Part shown: positions 1 through 8,488 of the stretch, piece after piece
How the letters are laid out: each line of letters starts with the position of its first letter
Position numbering within the stretch: position 1 is the first letter of the stretch
Source of the DNA: Actinophytocola xanthii
GTDB lineage: Bacteria; Actinomycetota; Actinomycetes; Mycobacteriales; Pseudonocardiaceae
DNA length: 64,000 nt
NCBI RefSeq assembly: GCF_001921205.1
Contig: NZ_MSIE01000011.1
Location: forward strand, 1 to 64,000
Direction of reading: 5' to 3'
The notes under the pieces: generated by a model
Database searches by the model: none
What the model saw: the letters and a program-made list of their open reading frames with translations, nothing else
What the model was told of the DNA's origin: nothing
Position numbers and translations under genes: made by a program

Positions 1-2
1 GC

Positions 3-173
3 GGGCACTCGATCCTCACCGATGTCACGATCAGCGGCACGCGTGACGAGGTCCGACGCAAGCTCGACGACCTCGCCGGACACGGCGTCACCGAGATCGT
101 GTTCCAACCCTGCGGACCGGACGTGAAGGCCGAGCTGGAACGCTTCCTCGAGGCGGCGGAGACGGTTCGCTAG
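3..173 (+). CDS. LLM-class F420-dependent oxidoreductase, C-terminal part (5' end outside window)
   Basis: The open frame enters from the left edge and ends at the TAG at 171-173, giving the last 56 residues. The tail contains GTRDEVRRKLDDLAGHG and EIVFQPCGPDVKAELERF, typical of the C-terminus of luciferase-like F420-dependent oxidoreductases (TIM-barrel enzymes using reduced F420 or flavin). A closely similar, degraded copy of this tail lies at about 1985-2152, so this may be the parental gene or another remnant. The N-terminal catalytic part cannot be seen, so substrate and intactness are unknown. Confidence 0.6.
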   Translation, partial: GHSILTDVTISGTRDEVRRKLDDLAGHGVTEIVFQPCGPDVKAELERFLEAAETVR

Positions 174-408
174 TCGCCCCTGGAGCCCGTCGGCCCTGTG
201 CCAGCGCGACACAAGGCCGACCTCGGAGTCCGAAAGCAGAAATCACGAACAACGGCCCCACTGGCAGTTGTGCCTCGAGGGCGGGATCCTGTGCGCGTCG
301 GCCTCCTTGCACCACGCGCACTTGGGTCGACCTGCCTCGACGCATGCACACATGACAACCTCCATGATCACCAGGTAGATGTAGATAGAAAGCGGTCCTG
401 TTACCGAG
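174..408. other. Intergenic stretch without a supported gene
   Basis: About 235 bases lie between the luciferase-like tail and the small membrane-protein gene that ends at 409. Open frames here are short, lack SD sites and have unconvincing composition. I see no clear hairpin, tRNA or repeat. Confidence 0.4.
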
Positions 409-678
409 TCAGCTCGCCGTACGTCTCCGGATCACGATCGTGCCGTCGCCGGTGGTCATGGACTTCCACGGTGACGCCGGCCGTCCGCGCGCGAGCCACA
501 CACACAGGAAAACCGGCCAGACCACGACCGTCGCCATCTGGGTCATGAACCACGGCAAGCTGCCGAAGATCGTCGCCGCGCCCAACCGGCCGCGTTGACT
601 GAGTTTGACGCGGTACCGACCTACGGCGACCGCTCCGATGCACCCCACGAGATAAACCAACACTAGTGCGACACCCAT
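409..678 (-). CDS. Small putative membrane protein, unknown function
   Basis: This 89-residue ORF starts with ATG at 678. A strong GAGGAGG lies about 10 nt upstream, and this is the main argument that the gene is real. Residues about 3-20 (VALVLVYLVGCIGAVAVG) and about 45-65 form two hydrophobic segments. A basic, polar C-terminus follows and ends in a TGDGTIVIRR stretch. The predicted topology is two membrane helices with a short tail. It is divergent from the unknown gene at 859 across a 180-bp region with repeated GTAACG motifs, so the two may be co-regulated. I do not recognise a family. Confidence 0.6.
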   Translation of the reverse strand: MGVALVLVYLVGCIGAVAVGRYRVKLSQRGRLGAATIFGSLPWFMTQMATVVVWPVFLCVWLARGRPASPWKSMTTGDGTIVIRRRTAS

Positions 679-714
679 AGCTTCACGACCTCCTCACGAC
701 GAAACTGATGCGAA

Positions 715-810
715 GTAACGCGACCACGGATTCTCGAGCCAATTCCGACTTCGCTGACCTACTTCGCTGATCGCGAGTGTCGCGTTACATAATTCTTCCT
801 GTAACGGGAC
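715..810. promoter_or_regulatory. Divergent promoter region with three GTAACG[C/G]GAC motifs
   Basis: The motif GTAACGCGAC occurs at 715-724 on + and at 779-788 on the minus strand. GTAACGGGAC follows at 801-810 on +. The last two face each other as an inverted repeat with a 12-nt spacer, and the 715/779 pair forms a longer-range inverted repeat. The region lies between two divergent small genes and is less GC-rich than its surroundings. An operator function is inferred. Confidence 0.4.
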
Positions 811-858
811 GCCCCCCGCTGACGAACGTAGCGATATACCGAGGAACAGGAGAACCGT

Positions 859-1215
859 ATGCGACTTCCGAGCGATATTGTCCAACTTCTGACCACTTAT
901 ATTCGCGTCGAGATGCGCGAGATCGAAGAACCTCCTGGCTACGACCCACGGAGGGTTTACAACCTGTACGGTCAGGCGACGAGCAATCCCCACGAGTTCC
1001 TGAAAGCCGTCGCCGACGCGGTGTTGCCGGCGGGTGGCGAAGCGGCCCGCGGCGGAGCTCGCCTCGTCTGGGAACTGCTGTCCGTCGACCTCTTCCGCGT
1101 AGATCACAACGCGAAGGCGATGCTCGAGGAAGGGGTCAGGTGGGCTTGTTCGAACAACCGTGAACTAGTCGGTTACGAGACTGACCATTCGTCGTCCTGG
1201 CGGACTCCTCGGTAA
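859..1215 (+). CDS. Hypothetical protein
   Basis: The protein has 118 residues, with ATG at 859 preceded by an AGGAGAA-type SD about 7 nt upstream. The sequence looks like a real soluble alpha-helical protein: an N-terminal LPSDIVQLLTTYIRVEMREIE stretch, a central region of alternating helices and a polar C-terminus. It has no signal peptide or membrane segment. I recognise no domain. The composition and lower GC at the 5' end suggest accessory DNA. The gene is divergent from the small membrane protein at 409-678. Downstream the sequence decays into pseudogene fragments. Confidence 0.6.
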   Translation: MRLPSDIVQLLTTYIRVEMREIEEPPGYDPRRVYNLYGQATSNPHEFLKAVADAVLPAGGEAARGGARLVWELLSVDLFRVDHNAKAMLEEGVRWACSNNRELVGYETDHSSSWRTPR

Positions 1216-1379
1216 GAAACCAACAACCTCGTCCTGGCAGATGGGATTCGATTCCTTGTCGAGCTGCGGAGGGGTCGGGTGCATGGACTGCGAGGAGTGG
1301 GTGGTGTTCCACGCCAGCCCTGTCCTCACCGAGCAGGTCAGCTCTCAGCCATGCCGACGTGGTACCAGTCAGCGGGCGG

Positions 1380-1654
1380 TGCCGGCGCGGCGTTTGGTCC
1401 AGACGTCGTAGGCCACGGCTGCCAGCAGGACCAGGCCCGACCTTGCCCACCCCGCCCTGGCTTCACGCGCACACCGGACAAGGTCGCCGCCTGGAGCCCG
1501 CCGCCCACCGCGTAGATGTGGCGGCCGAAGACCGAGCGGCCGGCCAGCAGCGAGTAGCCGATCACCAGCACCTCCAGCACCCAGGGCAAGTTCTTGAACC
1601 TCGCCAGCTGCACCACCACGAACAGCACAACCAGCGCCGCCAGATCGCCACGAA
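1380..1654 (-). pseudogene. Fragmented sugar ABC permease remnant (mmsB/gguB-like), copy 1
   Basis: Read on the minus strand, this is a broken copy of the 3' part of the permease gene at 10964-12193. Bases 1380-1440 match about 10975-11033. A deletion then joins to the equivalent of about 11128-11147, a second deletion joins to about 11300, and homology runs on to the GTGGTGCAGCTGGCGAGGTT region near 1600. Shared landmarks are the C-terminal VWTKRR segment and [13 protein letters not shown]. The internal deletions and frame changes make it nonfunctional. At about 1648 it switches abruptly to the luciferase-like remnant, at the same joint as in copy 2 (8030-8488). Confidence 0.75.
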
Positions 1655-4600
1655 ACACGGCGACGGCGTGTACGTCACATTGCAGCTGCCCGAGTTCATG
1701 AGCGAGTACTCGTGGGTCCCGTACCTGGCCTGGGGCACCGTGCTCGACGAGGGCGAGGCGCCGGACTCCGAACACGCCGGCTCGCCGACGGCCCCGGCTG
1801 GGCACTGGCCTACCACGGCGCGTACGAGTTCGGCGGCCCCGAGGGCGGTCCGTGCCCTGCCCGGCGGGGACCGGTGGCTCGCGCCGGTCAAGGCCGCACC
1901 GAGACCGAACGCCACCTGGCCGTCCACGCGGGACACTACGTGGAGCTGAGCGAGCCCGACCAGGCGGCGTGGGAGGTCGGCGGGCACGCCATCCTTACCG
2001 ACGTCACACTCACCGGCACCCGGGACCAGGTCCGACGCAAGCTCGACGACATCGCCGGGCACGGCGTCATCGAGATCGTGTTCCAACCCTGCGGACCGGA
2101 CGTGAAGGCGGAGCTGGAACGCTTCCTCGAGACCGCGCAGGCCGTGCGCTAGGCCAGCGGTAGCAGCGAGGTCGGTGCGCCATGCCAGGACAGCCGCAGG
2201 GTCTCCCGCGCCCGGGTGCATGCGACGAAGAGCAGGCACCGTTCCTGCTGGAGATGTAGTTCGTGGGCAACGGGGTCCTCGTCGGCGAGCGTCACCGCGG
2301 GCAAGATGCCGGTCGATGAGCAGGTGGCTTCCCTGGTTGGCGTACGAGAGCAGGCAGTCGTAGCACGCCCGCGCGCAGCGCTCCCCCGTGTCGTCCAGGT
2401 CACCCCCCAGGTCCTCGCCGGTGTCCGGGTCGAAGTGGCAGATGTCGAGGGCCCGTCGGGCGGCGCGACGGAGTGCGCCAGGTTCTTCCACGAGGCGCCG
2501 CAGCACCCCGGCGCCGCCTTCGGCGCTTTCGATGAACAGGGCTCGGCCCCGGCTGTCCTTGTCCGGAAGGAGCTCACTGCTCAGCTCGCCGTCCTCGAGC
2601 TGGAACTCGGCCTCGACACCGCGTTCGAGGGCGTACATGAACGACAGCGCCGTCGGTCTGTCGACCTGGTCGACAGCCCGGGTCACGAGGATGTTGCGGC
2701 TGTCCTCAACGTAGGGGACGACCTGCTGCTTCCGTGGCACGTCGTCGACCGGTTCCAGGTCCTCGCCGCCCTGCCCGTCGTCAGCCAGTGCTCGGCGCTC
2801 GGACAGCCAGCGACCGGTCTGCACGTCGATCCAGTATCCGATGTTGCTGTGCGGGTCACGCCGCCTGCGCAGCCCGAGGTTCGTCACCCGGACGGTGGCG
2901 GTGTCCCCGTAGTGGAGTTCGAGAACGGGCTGGTCGCCGGTTCTTGCCTCGGCGTCGATCCGTCCTGGCCGCGCTCCGTGGTCGTTGAACCGGTAGGAGG
3001 TGATCAGGTCGAAGCCGGTGCGGCGGCGCTCCTCCTCGTCTGAGGAGATCCGGTCCCGCCGGTCGGCGCGCACTGTCTGCAGGCGCAGCAGCCGGTACAT
3101 CGTCTTCCCGAGTGGGGCGTCGCAGGCGTCGCAGACGTCCGAACCGACTTCGGTGTCGTGCTGGTAGCCGCACGCGGAACAACGGCGGGCAGCTGTGGTG
3201 TCCAGGCCGGTGCCGCCGTCCTCACCGGGGGTTAGCTGGACCTGGTTCACCTGGTAACGCACGCCCTCGTGGTACACGAGGGCACCGGGGCCGAACTCGC
3301 TAATCGCGATGAACCGCGGACGCTGGATGAACTCGGCGTCTCCACCCATCCCGCGTCGCCCTGGAACGTAAGCCCGCAGCGGCAACCGGGGGAAGGAGTA
3401 GCCGGGCAGGAACCCCTCCGCGGCGAGATAGCGGTAGGAGTAGAAGTCGGTCTGGAACTCCTCTGCGTCGTCGAGGCGGAGGAGCCGGAGCTGGTTCTCG
3501 GCCTCGCGGCGTCGGCGAGTGGCCTCGTCCCTGGCTTTCGGGCTACTCGCGTGGTCGAGGATGATGGCGTTCTGCTTCTCCTGTTCCCGTACCGCTGACC
3601 GGAACAGCTCGCGCCACCGCTCCAGCGACCGGTCGAACTCCAGGGCGGCGTCGGAGACGACCCGCTCGGTCCAGTCGGGGTGCCACCACGAGGTCCGTTC
3701 CAGTCGCTCGTTGAGGCCGAAGAGGACATGCCCGGCATGCCGCAGTGCACGTTCCTGGGCCAGATCGGACTCGATCTTCAGACGAACGCCGGCGGCGATC
3801 TGCAGAGCAGGTGAGCCGGTGTCGACCACCTTCGCGAGCGAGCGGTCTAGCTTGAGGCCGGTCTCCGCCAGCCAGATGGCATGCACATGGGACCTGAGCA
3901 GATCCTCGTTGGTGAGGTCCAGCCTGGGCGGGGCGACCGAGCCGCCGACCATCTGGTCGCGCTTGCGGAAGTAGTACTGGTCGTGTGCGTTGCCGGTAGC
4001 GCAGTACGTGACCACCAGCGCTGGTTGACCCGAACGGCCGGCGCGACCGGCACGTTGTGCGTAGTTCGCGGGCGTGGGCGGCACGTTGCGAAGGCCGACA
4101 GCGTTCAGGCTGGCGATGTCGATGCCCAGTTCCATGGTCGGTGAGCAGAACAGGACCGGCAGTTCACCGCGTCGGAACTTCTCCTCTCGCTCGATGCGAT
4201 GCTCGTTGGACACCTGAGCGGTGTGCTCACGGGCATGCATTCCGGCCAGGGTCTCCGCCACGTCGGAGTAGAGCCGGCGAAAGAAGGGGTTGACGCGTGG
4301 CCCACGCTCGGACGCCACCTCCTTGCGCAGTGGATCGTCGGCGCCCGCCTTGCCGTCGCCCGCGCGCCAGATGATGGCCGAGGACTTGAGCTGGTAGCCG
4401 GCCGCACCGTCCGCCTCGTTGGTACGACTGACGGCGAGCAGACCGCACTCGGCGAGCACCACGAGGAGGTCGACGATGATCTTCTGGGCGTCGTCGCGGC
4501 TCAGCTTCTCCGGAAGGCCGGGAAACGTGGTGGGGCGCAGCAGGTAGCGACCGTAGGCACCGTACCCACTGAGGTAGAGGTGGTCTCGACGGCTGCCCTT

Positions 4601-7093
4601 GCCGCCGGGACGGGCGAACGCCTTGCCGGGGCGGGGCTCACTTTCCCGCTCCGGCAAGGCCCAAGGCTCGTCGAGGTGCTGGCTGGACAGCTTCCGGAGC
4701 TGTTCGAAGCCGTGTGGATCAAAGCAGTCGACCTCGACAGCGAGCACCCGGCGCAACTCGTCGAGCAGAATCCTCAGCAGCTCACGCCGGTGCTCGGCGT
4801 GGTCATCTCGCAGCACGGGGTGACGGTCATTCCAGAGGGACTGATCGGCGGCGACGTCCGGGAGGTCGACGTAGTCGATTCGCAGCAGACCGGTTTGCTC
4901 GAGGTTCGGCATGGTGATCCGCCATCCTCGCTCCAGGTCCTGGTAGAGGCGGTAGCCAACGATTCGTCGCAGGGCGTCCCAGGCGCGGCGTTCGAGGCTG
5001 AACCGGGCGGTCTTGTTGCGCGCGAAGTCCGCAAGAGTCAGACCAAGCGCGTCGGTGACCTTCTGTTCGACGATCTCATGGGTCAGACCGTCGGGTGCGG
5101 AGCACAGCGCACGGTAGAGCGCTCCCCGCAGCTGGCTGACCTGGATGAAGTCGTTGAAGTGGCCGGCCTGCAGGCTGGCGTCCTGCCGGTTGTCCGCGAA
5201 CGCGAGCAGTTTCCTGGCGTCGGCGGGCAGGTCGGTCTGGGCGCGGAGGCTCCGGACGATGCTCGCGCTGACGACTGACGCCGCGGAACTCCGGCCCTCG
5301 GCTGCGAGAGACGCCAGCTTTCCGAAGTCGCTGCTGCGGAGCTGTTCGTAGGAGACCCTGCAGCGCAGGCAGAACGCGAACGCGCCCGAGATGAAGGCGA
5401 ACTCGGTGCCCTCACCCGACTCGGTCAGCCGGCCGGTCAGATCGAGGTGGACCTGTTCGGGTAGTCGGTCACGACGGCGTGGTGCAATCGACACGTTGCC
5501 ATGCTCGTCGGTGACGAGCCAGGACTCGGGCAACCGCTGTTCGCTGATCGCGACGTGCAGGTTCGCTGGCCACGGAACGTCCACGCTGGTGAACAGGTAC
5601 CCCGGATCGCCCCCGCGGCCCTCACCATCGGCCCTGGAGATGAACCGGACGTAGCCGTCGTCGTCAACCCGCTGCACGACCAGGTACTCCTGGCCGCATT
5701 CGCGGCAGAACGCCGCGGGAAGCAGAATCGCATCGCGCCGTTCCGGCTCCGGTACCACTGCCTGGTACCTCGTCGTCACGTAGCGGACGTCGGGAGCCTC
5801 AAGGCTCAGGTAGACGTTGTCGCCTTTGGACAGGAACTGGTGGAGCCGGAACGCGAACACCGGCCGGCGGGTACGGGGGTCGACTGTCCGAGCGCCGCGC
5901 TGCAGGGTACGAGCGATGGCCGCCGCGCAGCGTTCAAGCGGTAAACCGGTCGTCGCCCGCAGTGCTTCCGCCGCTTCCGGGACGGTGGACGGCTCTTTCG
6001 GCCGGACCAACGTGCCCTCTGATTCAACGATGCCGAAGCGCCGCTCGACCCAGGCAGACAACGGGTCGGCCACGAACCGGTGGTAGTCGTCGAGGCCGTC
6101 GTCCCCATCGACGCTCTTTCGAAGTCCGCCGACGTCATCCGGGTCACCGACGGTCGCCCGTTGGAGCGTCTCCCCAATGACGTTCATGACCGAGACGGGT
6201 GCGCCGAACAGGTCGGTGGCCACCGAGGCGACGGCGGCCTTGCGGTCCTCCTCGGGCCCTTCGGTTGTCATCGTCGCCGAGGTCCCGACGCACTGGAGAT
6301 CCGTCGCCGCGCAGGCGTCGCGGAGTCGCCTTACCAGCATTCCGACGTCGGCGCCGGAACGACCGCGATAGGTGTGCAGTTCGTCCAGCACCAGGAACCG
6401 CAGATCGCTCGCCGCGGTGATCAAGCGGTCGCGTTCCTCCGGCCTGGTGAGCACAAGTTCGAGCATCACGTAGTTGGTCAGAATGATGTCCGGGGGATTG
6501 TCCAGAATCTCCGCTCGCTCCGCCTCGCGGTCCTGTCCCGTGTAACGGCGGAACGAGACGAGTTCGTCCTCCGGATCCATCCCGTGCCGGAGAAACTTCT
6601 CCAGCTCGTTCTGCTGGCTGTTGGCCAGTGCGTTCATCGGGTAGACGATGATCGCCTTGACTCCTGGCCGGTAGTTTCCGGCCTCGCGCTGCCGCAGGAC
6701 GCTGTCCACGATCGGGATGATGTAGCTCAGGCTCTTACCCGATCCTGTCCCAGTGGTGAGCACGTAGCTGGCTCTCCCCCGGGCCACCTCGATCGCGTCG
6801 CGCTGGTGGTGGTGCAGGTCCAGTGGGTACCCGGTCTGACCTGGCGCGTCCTTTCCGACGCGAAAGATGCGAGCACAGTCCGGGTGCAGGAGACCCTGTG
6901 TGACCAGGTCCTGCACCGATCCACCGGAGGCGAAGTTCGGGTTCAGCGACAGGTACGGGTCGGGCCATTGGTCCCCCTCGTGCAGCCGGCGTTCCACATG
7001 ACGCCTGATCCCCTCGTCGTGAATCTCCGTGAAGCCTGAAGTGAACTCACGGTAGTCATCGATCAGGTGATCGTGTACCTGGAAGACATCCAT
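1562..7093 (-). CDS. DEAD/DEAH-type helicase with DUF1998 (MZB) C-terminus; aberrant 3' end
   Basis: This is a very large SF2 helicase related to DUF1998/YprA (MrfA)-type proteins, which act in DNA repair and in several phage-defence loci. The start is chosen at ATG 7093 (MDVFQVHDHL), with AGGGA upstream; the frame is open to 7195. Visible parts are Walker A TGTGSGKS (residues 114-121), DELH (237-240), GTSATM, and a motif VI QRAGRAGRSGQ. Cys-rich metal-binding segments include CRECGQEY, CSACGY, CDACDAPL and CARACYDCLLSY; the last marks the DUF1998 end near 2350. Homology stops at LLIDRHLA (about 2300). The open frame then runs to 1562 through antisense pseudogene DNA, so the last 245 or so codons are probably not native. 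Activity of the product is uncertain. Confidence 0.75.
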   Translation of the reverse strand: MDVFQVHDHLIDDYREFTSGFTEIHDEGIRRHVERRLHEGDQWPDPYLSLNPNFASGGSVQDLVTQGLLHPDCARIFRVGKDAPGQTGYPLDLHHHQRDAIEVARGRASYVLTTGTGSGKSLSYIIPIVDSVLRQREAGNYRPGVKAIIVYPMNALANSQQNELEKFLRHGMDPEDELVSFRRYTGQDREAERAEILDNPPDIILTNYVMLELVLTRPEERDRLITAASDLRFLVLDELHTYRGRSGADVGMLVRRLRDACAATDLQCVGTSATMTTEGPEEDRKAAVASVATDLFGAPVSVMNVIGETLQRATVGDPDDVGGLRKSVDGDDGLDDYHRFVADPLSAWVERRFGIVESEGTLVRPKEPSTVPEAAEALRATTGLPLERCAAAIARTLQRGARTVDPRTRRPVFAFRLHQFLSKGDNVYLSLEAPDVRYVTTRYQAVVPEPERRDAILLPAAFCRECGQEYLVVQRVDDDGYVRFISRADGEGRGGDPGYLFTSVDVPWPANLHVAISEQRLPESWLVTDEHGNVSIAPRRRDRLPEQVHLDLTGRLTESGEGTEFAFISGAFAFCLRCRVSYEQLRSSDFGKLASLAAEGRSSAASVVSASIVRSLRAQTDLPADARKLLAFADNRQDASLQAGHFNDFIQVSQLRGALYRALCSAPDGLTHEIVEQKVTDALGLTLADFARNKTARFSLERRAWDALRRIVGYRLYQDLERGWRITMPNLEQTGLLRIDYVDLPDVAADQSLWNDRHPVLRDDHAEHRRELLRILLDELRRVLAVEVDCFDPHGFEQLRKLSSQHLDEPWALPERESEPRPGKAFARPGGKGSRRDHLYLSGYGAYGRYLLRPTTFPGLPEKLSRDDAQKIIVDLLVVLAECGLLAVSRTNEADGAAGYQLKSSAIIWRAGDGKAGADDPLRKEVASERGPRVNPFFRRLYSDVAETLAGMHAREHTAQVSNEHRIEREEKFRRGELPVLFCSPTMELGIDIASLNAVGLRNVPPTPANYAQRAGRAGRSGQPALVVTYCATGNAHDQYYFRKRDQMVGGSVAPPRLDLTNEDLLRSHVHAIWLAETGLKLDRSLAKVVDTGSPALQIAAGVRLKIESDLAQERALRHAGHVLFGLNERLERTSWWHPDWTERVVSDAALEFDRSLERWRELFRSAVREQEKQNAIILDHASSPKARDEATRRRREAENQLRLLRLDDAEEFQTDFYSYRYLAAEGFLPGYSFPRLPLRAYVPGRRGMGGDAEFIQRPRFIAISEFGPGALVYHEGVRYQVNQVQLTPGEDGGTGLDTTAARRCSACGYQHDTEVGSDVCDACDAPLGKTMYRLLRLQTVRADRRDRISSDEEERRRTGFDLITSYRFNDHGARPGRIDAEARTGDQPVLELHYGDTATVRVTNLGLRRRRDPHSNIGYWIDVQTGRWLSERRALADDGQGGEDLEPVDDVPRKQQVVPYVEDSRNILVTRAVDQVDRPTALSFMYALERGVEAEFQLEDGELSSELLPDKDSRGRALFIESAEGGAGVLRRLVEEPGALRRAARRALDICHFDPDTGEDLGGDLDDTGERCARACYDCLLSYANQGSHLLIDRHLARGDARRRGPRCPRTTSPAGTVPALRRMHPGAGDPAAVLAWRTDLAATAGLAHGLRGLEEAFQLRLHVRSAGLEHDLDDAVPGDVVELASDLVPGAGECDVGKDGVPADLPRRLVGLAQLHVVSRVDGQVAFGLGAALTGASHRSPPGRARTALGAAELVRAVVGQCPAGAVGEPACSESGASPSSSTVPQARYGTHEYSLMNSGSCNVTYTPSPCFVAIWRRWLCCSWWCSWRGSRTCPGCWRCW
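1655..2152 (+). pseudogene. LLM-class oxidoreductase remnant, copy 1
   Basis: The recognisable order is TVLDEGE near 1738, then ALAYHGAYEFGGPE near 1805, a frame-shifted PGGDRWLAPV, and TETERHLAVHAGHYVELSE. Finally comes a C-terminus nearly identical to the gene tail at 3-173 (LTDVTLTGTRDQVRRKLDD, EIVFQPCGPDVK). The middle needs compensating frame changes around 1848-1890 and the N-terminal half of the enzyme is absent, so this is a decayed copy. Its TAG (2150-2152) overlaps the stop of the minus-strand UvrD-like fragment within a CTAG. Confidence 0.7.
2149..2298 (-). pseudogene. UvrD-like (SF1) helicase C-terminal remnant
   Basis: On the minus strand a frame different from the upstream helicase encodes LADEDPVAHE, then QQERCLLFVACTRARE, then LRLSWHG, and ends at TAG (2149-2151). 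The ERCLLFVACTRARE block is the conserved motif VI region near the end of UvrD/Rep-type SF1 helicases. Only the last roughly 48 codons survive, fused out of frame to the truncated DUF1998 helicase. This suggests a deletion that removed most of a second helicase gene once located downstream. Confidence 0.65.
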
Positions 7094-7474
7094 CTGCGCG
7101 TCCCTGTGTTGATCGGCTGCCTCACAGGCTAACGGCACCGACCAGAATCCCGGGTCGAAGGCGTCAGGGACTACCCGCCGCGGCTCTCCACCCACCGCGA
7201 GCGCCGCCGGAATCCGAAGAAACGGCTATCGAGCGATCGGGGAGCATGCAAGCCACACGCCTCCAGCCCAGTCATGACGTCGCGTCGACCACTGTCCATT
7301 CCTTGCCGTACCAGCTGCCGCTCCCGTCGATGCCCAGACGAACCAGCATGGCAGTCATGCGTCCTTGCCTCTGCCCCCGCGCCAGGACCGGCAACATGCT
7401 ACTGCTCACTATCCACTATTTGCTTGCTTTGCTTCCTCTTAAAGGATAGTCTCGCTTCGAGGAGGAAAGCAACT
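7094..7474. other. Divergent intergenic region between helicase and RHH/RAMA-like gene
   Basis: These 381 bases contain no convincing gene. The right end (about 7390-7450) is clearly AT-richer, with a TTGCTTGCTTTGCTT run. A 7-bp inverted repeat, ACTATCC (7408-7414) and GGATAGT (7444-7450), sits just upstream of the SD of the gene at 7475 and could be an operator for its own ribbon-helix-helix product. Promoters for both divergent genes must lie here, but I cannot assign -35/-10 boxes with confidence. Confidence 0.4.
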
Positions 7475-7882
7475 ATGACTGAGACAATCGAGGTAGACTC
7501 CCAGACGTACAGCTCTCTGGAGTTCGCGGCCCGCATGAGTGGGTGCACGGCGGGCGAGGTCGTCGCCCGCCTGGTGGCGCAGGCCAGCATGCCGCCCCCG
7601 ACGACGGTGGGAGCCCCGGAGCGCTCCGACGCCGACGTCGCCGTGGCGGTTTACGCTGACTACGAGGGCCACCGCACGCAAGGCAGGTACGACCCGAGAA
7701 CGACCAGGATCGACATCACATCAGGCCCGCTGAGCGGGCGAAGCTTCAAGACGCCGACCGGGGCGGCCCGCGCGGTTGTGGCGCACTACAAACCGGGGGT
7801 GAACCCGAACCGCAACGGGTGGGAGTTCTGGCGGCTGGACGACGAGACCGGGAGGGCACTCGCTGGTGTTCGACTAACGTGA
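7475..7882 (+). CDS. Small DNA-binding-type protein: SeqA/RHH-like N-terminus plus RAMA/DUF4357-like C-terminus
   Basis: The protein has 135 residues, with ATG at 7475 and a strong GAGGAGGA SD 8-15 nt upstream; earlier in-frame starts lack one. Residues 4-37 (IEVDSQTYSSLEFAARMSG, then EVVARLV) resemble a ribbon-helix-helix dimerisation unit such as the SeqA N-terminus. Residues about 85-133 (ITSGPLSGRSFKTPTGAARA, NRNGWEFWRLDDETGRAL) fit the pattern of RAMA/DUF4357 domains: a T/SP-xAA motif followed by NGWxxW. Such domains accompany restriction-modification and modified-DNA systems. A role in sensing DNA modification beside the divergent DUF1998 helicase is inference; the fold assignment is by eye. 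Confidence 0.65.
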   Translation: MTETIEVDSQTYSSLEFAARMSGCTAGEVVARLVAQASMPPPTTVGAPERSDADVAVAVYADYEGHRTQGRYDPRTTRIDITSGPLSGRSFKTPTGAARAVVAHYKPGVNPNRNGWEFWRLDDETGRALAGVRLT

Positions 7883-7914
7883 TGACAGCGTCACGTCGCT
7901 CCGGCAGGTGCGCG

Positions 7915-8019
7915 ACGCGCCCCGGAGGCCCCGCGATCCGATACCCGGACGGCTGGACCGCGTACTCCTGGCACGGGGTTCGGGTGCCTCCGGACGTGGT
8001 CGAGAGCGGCGCGCTGACC
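7915..8019 (+). pseudogene. Fragment of a DUF6745-like repeat protein
   Basis: One frame reads PGGPAIRYPDGWTAYSWHG then VRVPPDVVESG. This resembles the GPAI-x-YPDGW-x-x-(W)HG-x-x-VP motif of actinobacterial DUF6745-type leucine-rich proteins. There is no start or SD. The frame runs straight into the antisense permease remnant and stops at the reversed permease tail, so it is only a gene fragment trapped at the junction. The family assignment is tentative. Confidence 0.4.
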
Positions 8020-8029
8020 GGTCAGCGCG

Positions 8030-8488
8030 CCGCGCGGGCGCGGCGTTTGGTCCAGACCTCATAGGCGACGGCTGCCAGCAGGACCAGGCCCTTGACCAGC
8101 ATCACCCGTTCGCTCGGCGCGCCGATCAGCGACATGCCATTGGGATCACACCCATGATCAGGCCGCCGGTGATGGCACCGACGACCTTGCCCACCCCGCC
8201 CTGCACCGCCGCACCGCCGATGAACGCCGCCGCGATCGCGTCCAACTCGAACGCCGTGCCCGCCGTGGGACCAGCCTGATTGAGGCGCCCGGAAAAGATC
8301 ACACCCGCCAGCGCCGCCAGCACGCCCATGTTCACGAACACCCAGAACGTCACCGGCTTCACCCGAACACCCGACAGGGTCGCCGCCTGAAGGTTACCGC
8401 CCACCGCGTAGACATGACGACCGAAGACCGAGCGGCTGGCCAGCAGGGAGTAGCCGATCACCAGCGCAGCCAGATCGCCTGGAGACAC
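8030..8488 (-). pseudogene. Sugar ABC permease remnant (mmsB/gguB-like), copy 2
   Basis: On the minus strand this is a second degraded copy of the 3' half of the permease at 10964-12193. It is better preserved than copy 1. It encodes [17 protein letters not shown], then [17 protein letters not shown], then [17 protein letters not shown] and [12 protein letters not shown]. One base is missing near 8146 (equivalent to 11087), which shifts the frame before the [15 protein letters not shown] tail. The upstream end is cut at GATCACCAGC and joined, with an extra deletion, to the same GCCAGATCGCC joint seen in copy 1. Confidence 0.8.

Noticed and set aside
1241-1411. A 56-codon + strand frame containing GCMDCEEWVVFHASPVLTEQ
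   Set aside because: It has two Cys in a zinc-finger-like spacing but no SD, and its end reads through the antisense permease remnant; at most a gene fragment.
7246-7449. A 67-codon + frame upstream of the RHH/RAMA-like gene
   Set aside because: It has no SD and an irregular composition, and it overlaps the AT-rich promoter region.
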